A DNA stretch of 64,000 bases from Fodinibius sp. Rm-B-1B1-1 (GCF_038594945.1 NZ_JBCFYD010000003.1:86220-150219), one strand, 5' to 3'. Shown: positions 54,862-63,910, counted from the first letter of the stretch. A program made the numbers and translations. The notes: generated from the letters alone by a model not told the origin.

Positions 54862-55866
54862 TTATTTTATTTTTACAAAAATCCGGGCTTTGGGATACCG
54901 AACCCCCTCAAGTGGATGTTCCGTCTTTTTACTGGTGTCGTAATCGCCCGATTTGGTAGCTGTAAATGTGCCATAATTATCATCTCCTCCGTTTCCAAAC
55001 CCACCATCAGCTTCCATAGTCGTAACCATCAACTTATTTGACTCCGATGCGGCATCGGGATGGATCCAAACCGCAGGAGAAACAAGCTTGTCTCCGGCAT
55101 GTCCCGGCAAATCAGTTCCACTGCCCCCACGGCGTGGAACATGCACTATCTTCGAACTCCGGCTATTCCCCTCAGAGTCACTGGTTTTGAAGTATATCTC
55201 ACAATCTCCGCCAAAGTAGCCATCTGTCGTCCAGTTATAAATACGATAGACCCGTGTTTTCCAACTGTCCGACTGAATTGCTGTGGATGTTTGTTCTTTG
55301 TAATCAGCACGAGATATTTTTTTCTCGGCAGGATGCAGGGTAAACAGAGCAGCAACTTCCGAAGCATGCACTTCTTCTTCTGAAGTTAACATTTGGCTAC
55401 TGCCATCGGGATGATAGGCCGTAGCTTTTTTCGCATCCACATTCAAAATGCATATTGCCATAATATTACCGTTGGCATGCTCCCAAGTCTCGCGATGCGT
55501 CTCATAAGGGAGGTAAAAATCCAGCCTTGGGAGTTCGTCGAGCAACTCATCCAGTACTTTCTCCCCTTCAAGCTTACTTGTCAGCGCCTCTCGAAGTTTC
55601 GTCCCCTCTGCACTCTCTAAAAACTCCTGAAATACCAGCTTATGCTCATGGTACGGAGAAGCATCCATAGCTGCATGGACTGTCTTTCGCACCTCAGAGT
55701 TATCCAGGGCTGCCGCCAGGGTATATGCCAACTTATTGTTAGGAGATTCCGGTAAGATGTCCGGTGATGTTCCCCGGTCACATCCCAAAACGGTCACTAC
55801 TATAACCAGACAGACCATGACTTTTGACAAATAAATTGCATCAATGGAAATAACATTTTTCATCAT
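54862..55866 (-). CDS. Paralogous lipoprotein family, member 2
   Basis: This 334-residue member has lipobox VVTVLGCDRG. The shared core is present: SPYHEHKLVFQEFL, DFYLPYETHRETWEHA, YNWTTDGYFGGDCEIYF and MEADGGFGNGGDDNYGTF. It differs from member 1 by a longer Gly/Ser-rich loop around residues 245-265. It starts 36 nt after member 3 ends, so members 4-3-2 form one transcription unit read from the element at 58021. No enzyme motif is visible. Confidence 0.8.
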   Translation of the reverse strand: MMKNVISIDAIYLSKVMVCLVIVVTVLGCDRGTSPDILPESPNNKLAYTLAAALDNSEVRKTVHAAMDASPYHEHKLVFQEFLESAEGTKLREALTSKLEGEKVLDELLDELPRLDFYLPYETHRETWEHANGNIMAICILNVDAKKATAYHPDGSSQMLTSEEEVHASEVAALFTLHPAEKKISRADYKEQTSTAIQSDSWKTRVYRIYNWTTDGYFGGDCEIYFKTSDSEGNSRSSKIVHVPRRGGSGTDLPGHAGDKLVSPAVWIHPDAASESNKLMVTTMEADGGFGNGGDDNYGTFTATKSGDYDTSKKTEHPLEGVRYPKARIFVKIK

Positions 55867-55902
55867 TCAAAGAATTTCGTTTTAAATAAGTTCAGTTTTT
55901 AA

Positions 55903-56883
55903 TCAATTTCTGACGACAATTTTAGCTTTTACTGTTGGGTTACTTAGGTTAGAATCACTGTCTCGTTTGCCAGTAGCATAAACGCCTTCCTCTTTAACGG
56001 TAAAAAAGCCCTCACTGTCATCACCAAACTGTTCCGGACCATCGGATTCCAATACATGCACATTTAACCACTCCTCTGATTTGACAGCAGCATCGGGATG
56101 TATCCAAACCTCAGTTGACAACTCTTTAACCTTGGGAGTGTCTGAGCCAAACGGATTTGAAGGAACATGCATTATTTTGGACTGGTACTCTTTTTCTGAT
56201 TTAGTACTGCTGGTCATAAAATAGATTTCGCAGTCCCCGCCAAAGAGCCCGTCATCAGTCCAATTCCAGATCTTTTTAACGCGTGTTAGCCATCGGTTTG
56301 TTGACATTTCTGTATTAGTTTTAACCCTGTTGGCTGAACGCTGTATTTTAGGCTCGGCAGGGTGCAGCGTAAACATAGCGGACACCTCGGCTTGGTGGAT
56401 CTGCTCTTTTGAATTAAGCGTACGACTGCTTCCATCAGGATGGTAAGCCGTGGCCTGTTTCTCATGGACATTCAGCACGCATATCGCCATCAGGTTATCC
56501 TCGGCATGCTCCCAGGTTTCGCGATGCGTCTCATAAGGCAAATAGAAATCCAGTGCTGGCAGCTGAGACAGCAGTGCGTCCAGCTCATCTTTACCTCCCA
56601 GCTTATGCACCAACATTTTTCGTAATTCCTGCCCCTCGGGCTGTTGTAAGTATTCACCAAATACTAACTTGTGCTCGTGGTAGGGCGAAGCATCCATCGC
56701 TGTATGTACGCTCTGACGCACCTCGGGGTTATCCAAAGCTGCCGCCAGGGCATATGCCAAGCGCTCGTTGGGTTCCTCAGGCAGAGGCTCGGGTTCAGCT
56801 CCCTGATTACACGCTGTTATCAACAGCAAGCCTATTGCCAGAATCAGATAACTGTTTAGACTATATAAGGTTTCGAATCTCAT
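55903..56883 (-). CDS. Paralogous lipoprotein family, member 3
   Basis: From ATG 56883 the protein is 326 residues with an ideal 25-residue lipoprotein signal ending LLLITACNQG. An ATG at 56934 would give an unusually long leader. Core motifs are SPYHEHKLVFGEYL, DFYLPYETHRETWEHA, WNWTDDGLFGGDCEIYF and a diverged acidic loop ESDGPEQFGDDSEGFF, where the GG pair of other members is lost. It is the middle gene of the 4-3-2 unit. Confidence 0.8.
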   Translation of the reverse strand: MRFETLYSLNSYLILAIGLLLITACNQGAEPEPLPEEPNERLAYALAAALDNPEVRQSVHTAMDASPYHEHKLVFGEYLQQPEGQELRKMLVHKLGGKDELDALLSQLPALDFYLPYETHRETWEHAEDNLMAICVLNVHEKQATAYHPDGSSRTLNSKEQIHQAEVSAMFTLHPAEPKIQRSANRVKTNTEMSTNRWLTRVKKIWNWTDDGLFGGDCEIYFMTSSTKSEKEYQSKIMHVPSNPFGSDTPKVKELSTEVWIHPDAAVKSEEWLNVHVLESDGPEQFGDDSEGFFTVKEEGVYATGKRDSDSNLSNPTVKAKIVVRN

Positions 56884-56943
56884 AAGAATGTACCTCAAAA
56901 TTAATTGTATAGGGTTCAATATTACTCGCATCATTTAGATTGC

Positions 56944-57915
56944 CTACTTAACCGTTATATATTGCTCTGTCTTGGGATATTTATAAATCACTACATCAGA
57001 CTCATACTTCCCTTCCATCACAACCTTAAAACTACCGTAATTATCATCATCGCCGCCGTGGAAAAAACCACCATCATCTTCCATCACAGTTACTTCCAAT
57101 GGATGTGTATCGGTTGCTGCATCTGGGTGAAGCCATACGGCAGGGGATACATCTTTGACTGCGGCCCCAAATTTTTCATTTGACCCCGTTTGAATGCTAA
57201 TTGTTTTTGAACGATGAGCTTCACCTTCCGGATTCTTTGTACGAAAGTAGATTTCACATCGTCCTCCAAAGGGACCATCAGTCGTTCGGTTCCACAATTT
57301 ATTAACCCGTGTTTTCCAAGATTTGGACTGCATTTGGGCATTTCCGGCAGCAACTTTACCACCACTCCGATGTGTCTTCTTTTCTGCAGGATGCAGGGTA
57401 AACATAGCCGCTATCTCTGCTTCTTTGATTTGCTCGCTGGAACTTAGCACTTTTCTGCTTCCATCCGGGTGGTAGGCCGCAGCTTCTGTGGTATCCACAT
57501 CCGTAATACAAACAACCAGCAAATTACCGTTGGCATGCTCCCAAGTCTCACGGTGGGTCTCATAAGGGAGGTAAAAATCCAAGTTGGGCAACTCCGAGAG
57601 TAGTTCATTGAGTTTATTCTCTCCACCCAACTCTTCAGCTAATGCTTTGCGAAACTTGCTGCCAGCAGAATCTTGCAAAAACTGGTCAAACACCAACTTA
57701 TGCTCCCGGTACGGAGACCCATCCATGGCGGCGTGGACACTCTCGCGTACATTTGCATCGTCCAGTGCTGATGCCACTGCAAAAGCTAACCTTTCATTAG
57801 ACTTTTCAGGTAAGTGACCTGGGCTGTTGTCTTTGTCACATCCCATAATTAAAACCATCGAAAGACTGATTGCTATAAAGAATAATTTTGTGATAGTTGT
57901 ACCTAAAATTTTCAT
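56944..57915 (-). CDS. Paralogous lipoprotein family, member 4
   Basis: This 323-residue member has lipobox SMVLIMGCDKD. The core is SPYREHKLVFDQFL, DFYLPYETHRETWEHA and NRTTDGPFGGRCEIYFRTK, where the usual GGDCE Asp is Arg. The acidic loop is MEDDGGFFHGGDDDNYGSF. It is the first gene of the 4-3-2 unit; the 40-bp element lies 105 nt upstream of its start. The C-terminal half is more diverged than the N-terminal half. Confidence 0.8.
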   Translation of the reverse strand: MKILGTTITKLFFIAISLSMVLIMGCDKDNSPGHLPEKSNERLAFAVASALDDANVRESVHAAMDGSPYREHKLVFDQFLQDSAGSKFRKALAEELGGENKLNELLSELPNLDFYLPYETHRETWEHANGNLLVVCITDVDTTEAAAYHPDGSRKVLSSSEQIKEAEIAAMFTLHPAEKKTHRSGGKVAAGNAQMQSKSWKTRVNKLWNRTTDGPFGGRCEIYFRTKNPEGEAHRSKTISIQTGSNEKFGAAVKDVSPAVWLHPDAATDTHPLEVTVMEDDGGFFHGGDDDNYGSFKVVMEGKYESDVVIYKYPKTEQYITVK

Positions 57916-58020
57916 GTTGATAGAATTTATTTTGCATAAGATCAGCTGGCAATAAACAAGGTGCTGATATCGTTCGTGATTGGTTTCGCTGGTAACCTAT
58001 CAGAAATTGTTTATCAATGA

Positions 58021-58060
58021 TTGCACAGATGTTGCGAATGTTTGTACAAATGTGATTACT
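58021..58060 (-). promoter_or_regulatory. 40-bp direct-repeat element, copy 2 (upstream of members 4-3-2)
   Basis: On the plus strand it reads TTGCACAGATG, TTGCGAATGT, TTGTACAAATG, then TGATTACT-type sequence. TTGCACAGATG and TTGTACAAATG are direct repeats (9 of 11 identical) 21 bp apart; a partial third TTGC box lies between. It is identical to copy 3 over 40 bp. The spacing fits two turns of DNA, as recognised by the two helix-turn-helix units of AraC-family domains. Confidence 0.85.
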
Positions 58061-58112
58061 ACCCTTAAAAGACTCTTAAAAGGGTTTTTAGATGGAAATA
58101 GCTCCAAACTTC

Positions 58113-58250
58113 TACGTTATCTTCTCCAGGTGGCCAATGAAGAAATATCTTATTTTCTTTTAGCGACAGCTGGAATAAGAGGGGCTGTTAAATCCAAGGG
58201 ATAGTCGATTTCAGCAATATTCCCTTCGGTTTTCCGAGCAGGTGTACTCT
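58113..58250 (-). pseudogene. Remnant of an HTCS/AraC regulator C-terminus
   Basis: Reverse-complement sequence GGATTTAACAGCCCCTCTTA is followed by TTCCAGCTGTCGCT. These align with GGATTTAATAGCCTTTCTTA and TTTTAGCCGTCGCT, which encode GFNSLSYFSRR in the AraC domain of the intact regulator at 59522. The upstream codons give GNIAEIDY against DNISEIAY. Stops (TAA in two frames) and frameshifts disrupt it. The fragment lies in the same place relative to the 40-bp element as the intact regulator's 3' end does, pointing to duplication of a regulator-element-lipoprotein block. Confidence 0.75.
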
Positions 58251-58368
58251 TAATCCGTTAGTTTCTCCCGGTATTTCATTCTGTCAGTTTTCCAGGGATC
58301 TCAACCACTCTTAGCCAAAAAGAGGCAATATTACTTATACTTCCTCTCGTTAAGGAGCTCTATGTCAA

Positions 58369-59352
58369 TTACTGATTGTCCACTGTAATTGTTGCTTTGG
58401 GAAAACTCCTACCCTGATTTTTACTTGTATCATAATCGTCCGGGCCATCTGCTATAAAAAAGCCGTAGTCGTCATCTCCACCAGTTCCACCACCGTCAGC
58501 TTCCTTGACGCGTACTTTCAATTTATTCGCCCCTGATACTGGTCCGTTATATATAAATAAATCCGTTTTCTTTGTCGGGGCGCTGTCTGAATTTTTTATC
58601 TTAGCAATCAATGCCGATTCAACACTCACTTGACTTGATTCTGTTGCATGGCTTTCATCTAATCGGCGGGCCATAAAATAAAATTCACAGTTTCCGCCAA
58701 AAACTCCGTCAGCAGTATAATTCACAATTTTAGTAACGTATGTTGCTTCATTATCCTGAGTAATTCCACTGTTCGCACTTCCCAAAACCGAATAACCCAT
58801 TTCCCGGGAGTTTGAGCTATTTCTGTGAACTTTTGGCTCTTCGGGGTGTAGGCTGAACATCGCTGCTATCTTGGCTTCTTCGATTGCCTCCCTGGATGTG
58901 AAGGTTTCGGTGCTCCCATTCGGGTGATAAGACGTGGCCACCTCCGCATTAGGGGTGAGCACACAGGTGACAAATAAATTATCCTTTGCATGCTCCCAGG
59001 TCTCACGGTGCGTTTCGTAGGGAAGGTAAAAATCCATGCTCGGCAACTCATCCAGTAACCCGTTGAGGACATCTTCACCACCAAGCTTTTGGGCTATCGC
59101 TTTTTTTAGTGCGGCCCCTTCCGGTTGATTTAAAAACTCACCAAACACCAGTTTATGTTCATGATATGGAGAGGCATCCATTGCACTGTGTACACTTTCG
59201 CGAACATCAGGGTTCCCCATCGCCGCTGCCACAGCAAAAGCCAGTTTCTCATTGGCCGCTTCCGGCAAAGCCTCCGGGGATGCCCCTTGATCACAACTTG
59301 TCAATAGTGTTACGAGCAATAAACCGAAAATAAGTATATAAGTCTTTTTCAT
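58369..59352 (-). CDS. Paralogous lipoprotein family, member 5
   Basis: This 327-residue member has lipobox LLVTLLTSCDQG. The N-terminal half is nearly identical to member 1 (MGNPDVRESVHSAMDASPYH and onwards through DFYLPYETHRETWEHA). The C-terminal half is its own: NYTADGVFGGNCEFYFMARR and the acidic loop KEADGGGTGGDDDYGFF. It is the nearest paralogue to the regulator gene (169 nt downstream of it) and carries element copy 3 upstream. Confidence 0.8.
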   Translation of the reverse strand: MKKTYILIFGLLLVTLLTSCDQGASPEALPEAANEKLAFAVAAAMGNPDVRESVHSAMDASPYHEHKLVFGEFLNQPEGAALKKAIAQKLGGEDVLNGLLDELPSMDFYLPYETHRETWEHAKDNLFVTCVLTPNAEVATSYHPNGSTETFTSREAIEEAKIAAMFSLHPEEPKVHRNSSNSREMGYSVLGSANSGITQDNEATYVTKIVNYTADGVFGGNCEFYFMARRLDESHATESSQVSVESALIAKIKNSDSAPTKKTDLFIYNGPVSGANKLKVRVKEADGGGTGGDDDYGFFIADGPDDYDTSKNQGRSFPKATITVDNQ

Positions 59353-59425
59353 TGTTAATTACATTAGGAGTTATGATTGCCTTTATGATTCCGAACTAAA
59401 CCTAACCGTTATACCCCTATCCTGC

Positions 59426-59465
59426 TTGCACAGATGTTGCGAATGTTTGTACAAATGTGATTACT
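59426..59465 (-). promoter_or_regulatory. 40-bp direct-repeat element, copy 3 (upstream of member 5)
   Basis: This copy is identical over 40 bp to copy 2 at 58021. It lies 73 nt before the start of member 5 and 56 nt behind the regulator stop. Confidence 0.85.
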
Positions 59466-59521
59466 GCCTTTAACGACTGGAAAGACACTTTAAAATACAG
59501 ATAAGAACCTCTCAAATGTGA

Positions 59522-62500
59522 TTACATTACTTTATCAAGGTAGGCTGAGGGCGTAACGTCATATTTTTCTTTAAAGCGACGGCTAAAATAAGAAAGGCTA
59601 TTAAATCCTATGCTATATGCAATCTCAGATATGTTATCTTCCCCTTTACGAAGTAATACAGTTGCACGCTCAAGCCGTAGATCACGAATTAGTTTGGCCG
59701 GTGTTACTCCGGCCTCTGCCTTTAGCTTTCGGCTGAGATGAGAACGGTCCACTGCCATTTCCTCTGCAAGTTGTAATACGGTGAAATCACTGTCAGTCAA
59801 GTGTGTTTCTATCACCTCTCTAACCTGCTGCTCAAATGGGGAAGGCTCGCTGGCAGTCGAAACAGTAAATTCTTCATCGGTAAAAACCTGTTGTAAACGG
59901 CTTCGCTGTTCCAGGAGATTCCCAATACGGGCGCGCAATACATCCGCATCAAATGGTTTGGTTATATAGGAATCGGCCCCTGCCTTAAGTCCCTTCAATT
60001 CACCTTGCTTGTCAGCCATGGCAGTAACAAATATCAGAGGGATTCCTTTGGTCATTGGATCTTCTTTGAGTGCCCTGCTTAACTCAAAACCATCCATCTC
60101 GGGCATCATCACATCACAGATCACCAAATCGGGCAATTGCTTGCGAACTGCTGCAAGCCCCTGTTTGCCGTCAGAAGCTTCTAAAATAGTATAATCAGGC
60201 ACCATAATCGTTCGGATATAGTCCCGAATATCTGGGTTGTCATCAATTACCAACAAGGTGGTTTTATCTTCCTCAGCCGTAGTCTTGCGCTCGCCGTTAT
60301 CAGCTGTTTGCCGTACATTAAATACGGCCGGAGCACCTATTTCATCTGGAATTGCTTCTACATCTTCGGTGATCTGCTCCTCTCTTAGATGCGTTTTGCC
60401 TTTTAGTAAGCTTAATGAGAATGTACTCCCTTCCCCAAGCGTGCTCTCCACAGTAAGGGTACCCTTATGCAGGTGAACCAATTCTTTCGCAAAGGCAAGT
60501 CCCACACCGGTGCCCTCATTCTTTCGTGTTGAGGTGCTATCTACCTGGTAAAAGCGGTCAAAAACATGATTCAGCTCTTCTTCGTCAATTCCGATGCCCG
60601 TATCAGAAACTTTTATCGTAACCTCAGTATTATTTTCAACCACCTTAACCGAAACCCGGCCATTCTGAGGAGTAAATTTGAGTGCATTGGATAACAAGTT
60701 GCTGAGTGCTTTCTGTATTTTCTGATTATCGAAGTAGACCATACAGTCCCTATCAGGTAGATCTGTGGTAAGACAAATATTTTTGACTTCCGCCATAGGT
60801 GAAAATTCAAGTACTAATTCATCTACAAAACTTGTAACCGATTGGCGGGATGCCTGCAGCTCTACCATACCGGCTTCAATACGCGAAAGCTCTAGCAACT
60901 GATCGATCAAACGCTGTAAACGTTCTCCATTTCGAATCATTGGCTCCAGCTGATCACGAACGGCCTGCATCTGGATATCTTCATTTTCATGAAGGATTTT
61001 TAGTGGCCCAATAAGCATCGTAAGGGGCGTTCGCAATTCATGGGTTATATTAGTAAAAAACTGATTTTTCCGCTCATTAAGACGCCGTAACTCCTGCGCC
61101 TGTTTCTCCGTCTTAATTTTTTCTTTCATTAATTGTTGAGAGCGCTTCCGAACAGCCTGCTCTAACTTATTCTCCCGTTGTTTCAAACGATAGGTGCGCA
61201 ATTGTATCAAGCCTGCCAATCCAATAAACAATACGATTGCAACAATAACATAGAAAATAGTAGTCTCATAAAAATAAGGGAATACCGTTATCGCAAGACT
61301 GGCCGGATTTTGACTCCAGTTCTTATTATTTGTGGATGCTATAACTTCAAAGGTGTAATCACCGGGGGGAATATTCGTATAATAAGCCGTTCGGTTTGTA
61401 CCTATAGTCCAGTCATTGTCAAATCCTTTCAGACGATACTTAAAGCGAATAGATTCAGGATCCCGGTAACTGAATCCTGTAAAATCAATTTCAAAATTTC
61501 GTTGATTGGCATTTAACGTTAATGAATCATTTTCAATCCTAATACTTTCATCTTCAGATATAACCCCTTTAATAATAGCCCGTGGGAAAAATGAGTCACG
61601 AGGAAAAGAAGATGGATCAAATGTAACTACACCTCCTTGACTTGAAAACCATAAGCTCCCATCTTGGGCTTTTATACCCGACTGTTGAACCCCACCATTA
61701 AATTCCCGACTTCTTAGCCCATCCGTTTCATTATATCCCACTGAATTTATTTTCAATAACTCTCCCTTGCTATATTTATCTAGCTCTGACTTTAACACAT
61801 AGAAAATTCCCTGATTGCTGCTCATCCATAATCGTTCTTGCCCATCTTCTATTATCTGGTGAATTCCATTGCTATATAGCCCATTATCTTTTGCAAATAT
61901 TGTATTATTCTGCCATTGGGGAATGCCCTTTTTTATAGTAAGGCGATTTAACCCCAAATCTTCTGAACCAAAATAAAGGGTATAGTTAGATGGACTTTCT
62001 TTAGTATCTATATAAATACTGCGTATAAGATTACTTGACAGTCCATCATCTTTATCGTAGACATCAATATTACCTTTATCATAATGAATAATTCCCTCAC
62101 CATTTGTCCCCATCCACAACGAACCATCCGGAGCTTCTGTAATGTACCTTACAGGATAGTTAATCCCATCATTGATATTTACTTGGTTCCAAACTTCATC
62201 TTTTTTCATCCAGAGACCATCCTCAGTAGTTCCTACCCACAGCCTGTTTTTGCTATCTTCAAAAAGTGCAGTAACATTTAATCCGTTTTCTTCCCTATCT
62301 TTTAAAAATGGTACATTTACCTGACTAAATAGTTTTTTCTCCTCATCAAATTGATAAATCCCATGATTTAATATTGATACTAAGAGTATTCCATTCTCTC
62401 GTTGGAGCATTGACAGTACATACTTTTTTTGCGGGGTATCACCTGGATTAAGCGACTGAAAATCAAAAGACGTTATAATTTTGTTGTTCTTTAATCTTAC

Positions 62501-63733
62501 AGGACCTGCACCAAATGTACCAATCCAAATAGAACCATCCGTAACTTGGGCAATTGAATTTATATTTGATGTTGGAATACCTTCTTTTAACCCATAAATG
62601 GTAAATGGATTAGATTTTAATCTATAAAAACCAGATCGATTTGTTGTGAACCACAAATTATTTTCCCTATCAAAATAATATCCTGTAATACGGCTCTTAA
62701 ACTTTACCAGTAGCGAATTATCTTTGTACACACGATTACGGGTTATGTACATCATACTTCCCGCATGTCTCTTGAGTACTTCGCCCCCCATTCTCCAACC
62801 TATTCCCTCATTTGTATGTATCCAATCACCATTCTTCAACTCATAGAGTCCATTATCTCTTGTAGCTGCAACTATGGTTCCATCATCCCTTTGAAATAGA
62901 TCAGTAATTTTGTAATCAGGGAAATTTAATTTTGTCAGATTATAATTGGAAAATCTATAAATACTTTTATCAGCAGCAAATAATAAATTCCCAGTATTTA
63001 AGGTCAAGAAAGGAATAATACCAGTGTGCTGTTTTTTCCTATATACCAATGTAGACTTATTTCCATCAAACAAATTTACACTTTTGTTTTTTTTATCTAC
63101 GTACCATATATCATTTTCAAAACCCTTGTAAATTCGAAGAATATGTCCTCTTATTTTTTGTGGATAAAACGGAGACATATTTCCGTCTTTATAAACACTA
63201 ATTCCCTTTTTAGTTCCTACCCACATTCTTCCACTCGGATCAATATACAAGGATGAATACTGATCACCATTAAGACCATCTTTAGAACTGACCCTTTCAA
63301 ATTCACTACCAGTAAACTTAATCAATTCCCCTTTATCTGTACCTAACCAAATCGTTCCATCATAAGTCTTCTTTAAATCTACTATCCGATTACTTGTCAT
63401 TGAAGGGTATTCTACTGTTTTAAAAACTTTAAAATCTACTCCATCAAAACGTACTAGTCCATCAGTAGTACCAATCCAAAGATATCCCTCTTCACCTTTA
63501 ACAATTTTTGTTGTTGTATTTACGGGAAGTCCATCTTTGACTGTCCATTGGTCTAATATATAATCACTTTTGATAAAAGAGAGTCCAATATTTTCTGGCT
63601 GTGGAGTTGCAAAACAAACCATTCCAACAGTAGAATGAATGGCAGGTAAACTAAATATCAAGAAAATAATTATGCCAATAGAGTGGTATGCAAAGGAAAT
63701 TATTTTCTTGATAGGAGCTAAAACCAACGTCAT
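59522..63733 (-). CDS. Hybrid two-component system regulator (HTCS)
   Basis: The 1403-residue single-protein signalling system has an N-terminal membrane/signal segment (about residues 12-35). A periplasmic double beta-propeller of Reg_prop repeats follows (about 60-720; for example GYLWIGTTDGLVRFDG, TIWLGTDKGELIKF, RMWVGTKKGISVY), then a Y_Y_Y domain (about 735-820) and a membrane helix near 825-850. The cytoplasmic part has a histidine kinase with His898 in FFTNITHELRTPL and an HATPase (DTGIGIDEEELNHVFDRF, GTGVGLAFAKELV). A receiver domain with Asp1207 in CDVMMPEMDG and an AraC HTH end (AEEMAVDRSHLSRKLKAEAG, ISEIAYSIGFNSLSYFSRRF) complete it. It likely controls the lipoprotein genes downstream through the 40-bp elements. 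Confidence 0.95.
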   Translation of the reverse strand: MTLVLAPIKKIISFAYHSIGIIIFLIFSLPAIHSTVGMVCFATPQPENIGLSFIKSDYILDQWTVKDGLPVNTTTKIVKGEEGYLWIGTTDGLVRFDGVDFKVFKTVEYPSMTSNRIVDLKKTYDGTIWLGTDKGELIKFTGSEFERVSSKDGLNGDQYSSLYIDPSGRMWVGTKKGISVYKDGNMSPFYPQKIRGHILRIYKGFENDIWYVDKKNKSVNLFDGNKSTLVYRKKQHTGIIPFLTLNTGNLLFAADKSIYRFSNYNLTKLNFPDYKITDLFQRDDGTIVAATRDNGLYELKNGDWIHTNEGIGWRMGGEVLKRHAGSMMYITRNRVYKDNSLLVKFKSRITGYYFDRENNLWFTTNRSGFYRLKSNPFTIYGLKEGIPTSNINSIAQVTDGSIWIGTFGAGPVRLKNNKIITSFDFQSLNPGDTPQKKYVLSMLQRENGILLVSILNHGIYQFDEEKKLFSQVNVPFLKDREENGLNVTALFEDSKNRLWVGTTEDGLWMKKDEVWNQVNINDGINYPVRYITEAPDGSLWMGTNGEGIIHYDKGNIDVYDKDDGLSSNLIRSIYIDTKESPSNYTLYFGSEDLGLNRLTIKKGIPQWQNNTIFAKDNGLYSNGIHQIIEDGQERLWMSSNQGIFYVLKSELDKYSKGELLKINSVGYNETDGLRSREFNGGVQQSGIKAQDGSLWFSSQGGVVTFDPSSFPRDSFFPRAIIKGVISEDESIRIENDSLTLNANQRNFEIDFTGFSYRDPESIRFKYRLKGFDNDWTIGTNRTAYYTNIPPGDYTFEVIASTNNKNWSQNPASLAITVFPYFYETTIFYVIVAIVLFIGLAGLIQLRTYRLKQRENKLEQAVRKRSQQLMKEKIKTEKQAQELRRLNERKNQFFTNITHELRTPLTMLIGPLKILHENEDIQMQAVRDQLEPMIRNGERLQRLIDQLLELSRIEAGMVELQASRQSVTSFVDELVLEFSPMAEVKNICLTTDLPDRDCMVYFDNQKIQKALSNLLSNALKFTPQNGRVSVKVVENNTEVTIKVSDTGIGIDEEELNHVFDRFYQVDSTSTRKNEGTGVGLAFAKELVHLHKGTLTVESTLGEGSTFSLSLLKGKTHLREEQITEDVEAIPDEIGAPAVFNVRQTADNGERKTTAEEDKTTLLVIDDNPDIRDYIRTIMVPDYTILEASDGKQGLAAVRKQLPDLVICDVMMPEMDGFELSRALKEDPMTKGIPLIFVTAMADKQGELKGLKAGADSYITKPFDADVLRARIGNLLEQRSRLQQVFTDEEFTVSTASEPSPFEQQVREVIETHLTDSDFTVLQLAEEMAVDRSHLSRKLKAEAGVTPAKLIRDLRLERATVLLRKGEDNISEIAYSIGFNSLSYFSRRFKEKYDVTPSAYLDKVM

Positions 63734-63875
63734 TTAACAAATTATTCAGTTTTGTAAGTACTACTCCTATTATGACAATAACATTCAAGTGATACAAGTT
63801 TTCATGGAAAATGAACAGATGGGACCACTACAAAATTATTTACTATATCAATTAGATCTGTGAAAGTAGGCACAA

Positions 63876-63910
63876 ACAAAAAAAGGTGACCCGTGGTATG
63901 GATCACCTTC
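63876..63910 (-). terminator. Terminator of the rRNA operon
   Basis: On the minus strand AAGGTGATCC and GGGTCACCTT form a stem around ATACCAC, followed by TTTTTTTG. It lies about 40 nt behind the 5S rRNA 3' end. Confidence 0.88.

Larger units (their letters stand above)
57916..58368. other. Gene-free gap with regulatory element and regulator remnant
   Basis: This 453-nt gap holds the 40-bp element (58021-58060) and then an AT-rich stretch that resembles 59466-59520. A decayed AraC-type fragment on the minus strand lies at about 58113-58250. The last roughly 115 nt, up to the end of member 5, contain nothing I recognise. Confidence 0.7.

Noticed and set aside
58021..58060. CRISPR repeat or att site as explanation of the 40-bp element
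   Set aside because: Copies are kilobases apart, always upstream of paralogue genes, with no spacers, cas genes or integrase.
57980..58204. Plus-strand 74-codon open frame over element copy 2
   Set aside because: It runs across the regulatory element and the antisense of the AraC remnant; no homology or ribosome-binding site.
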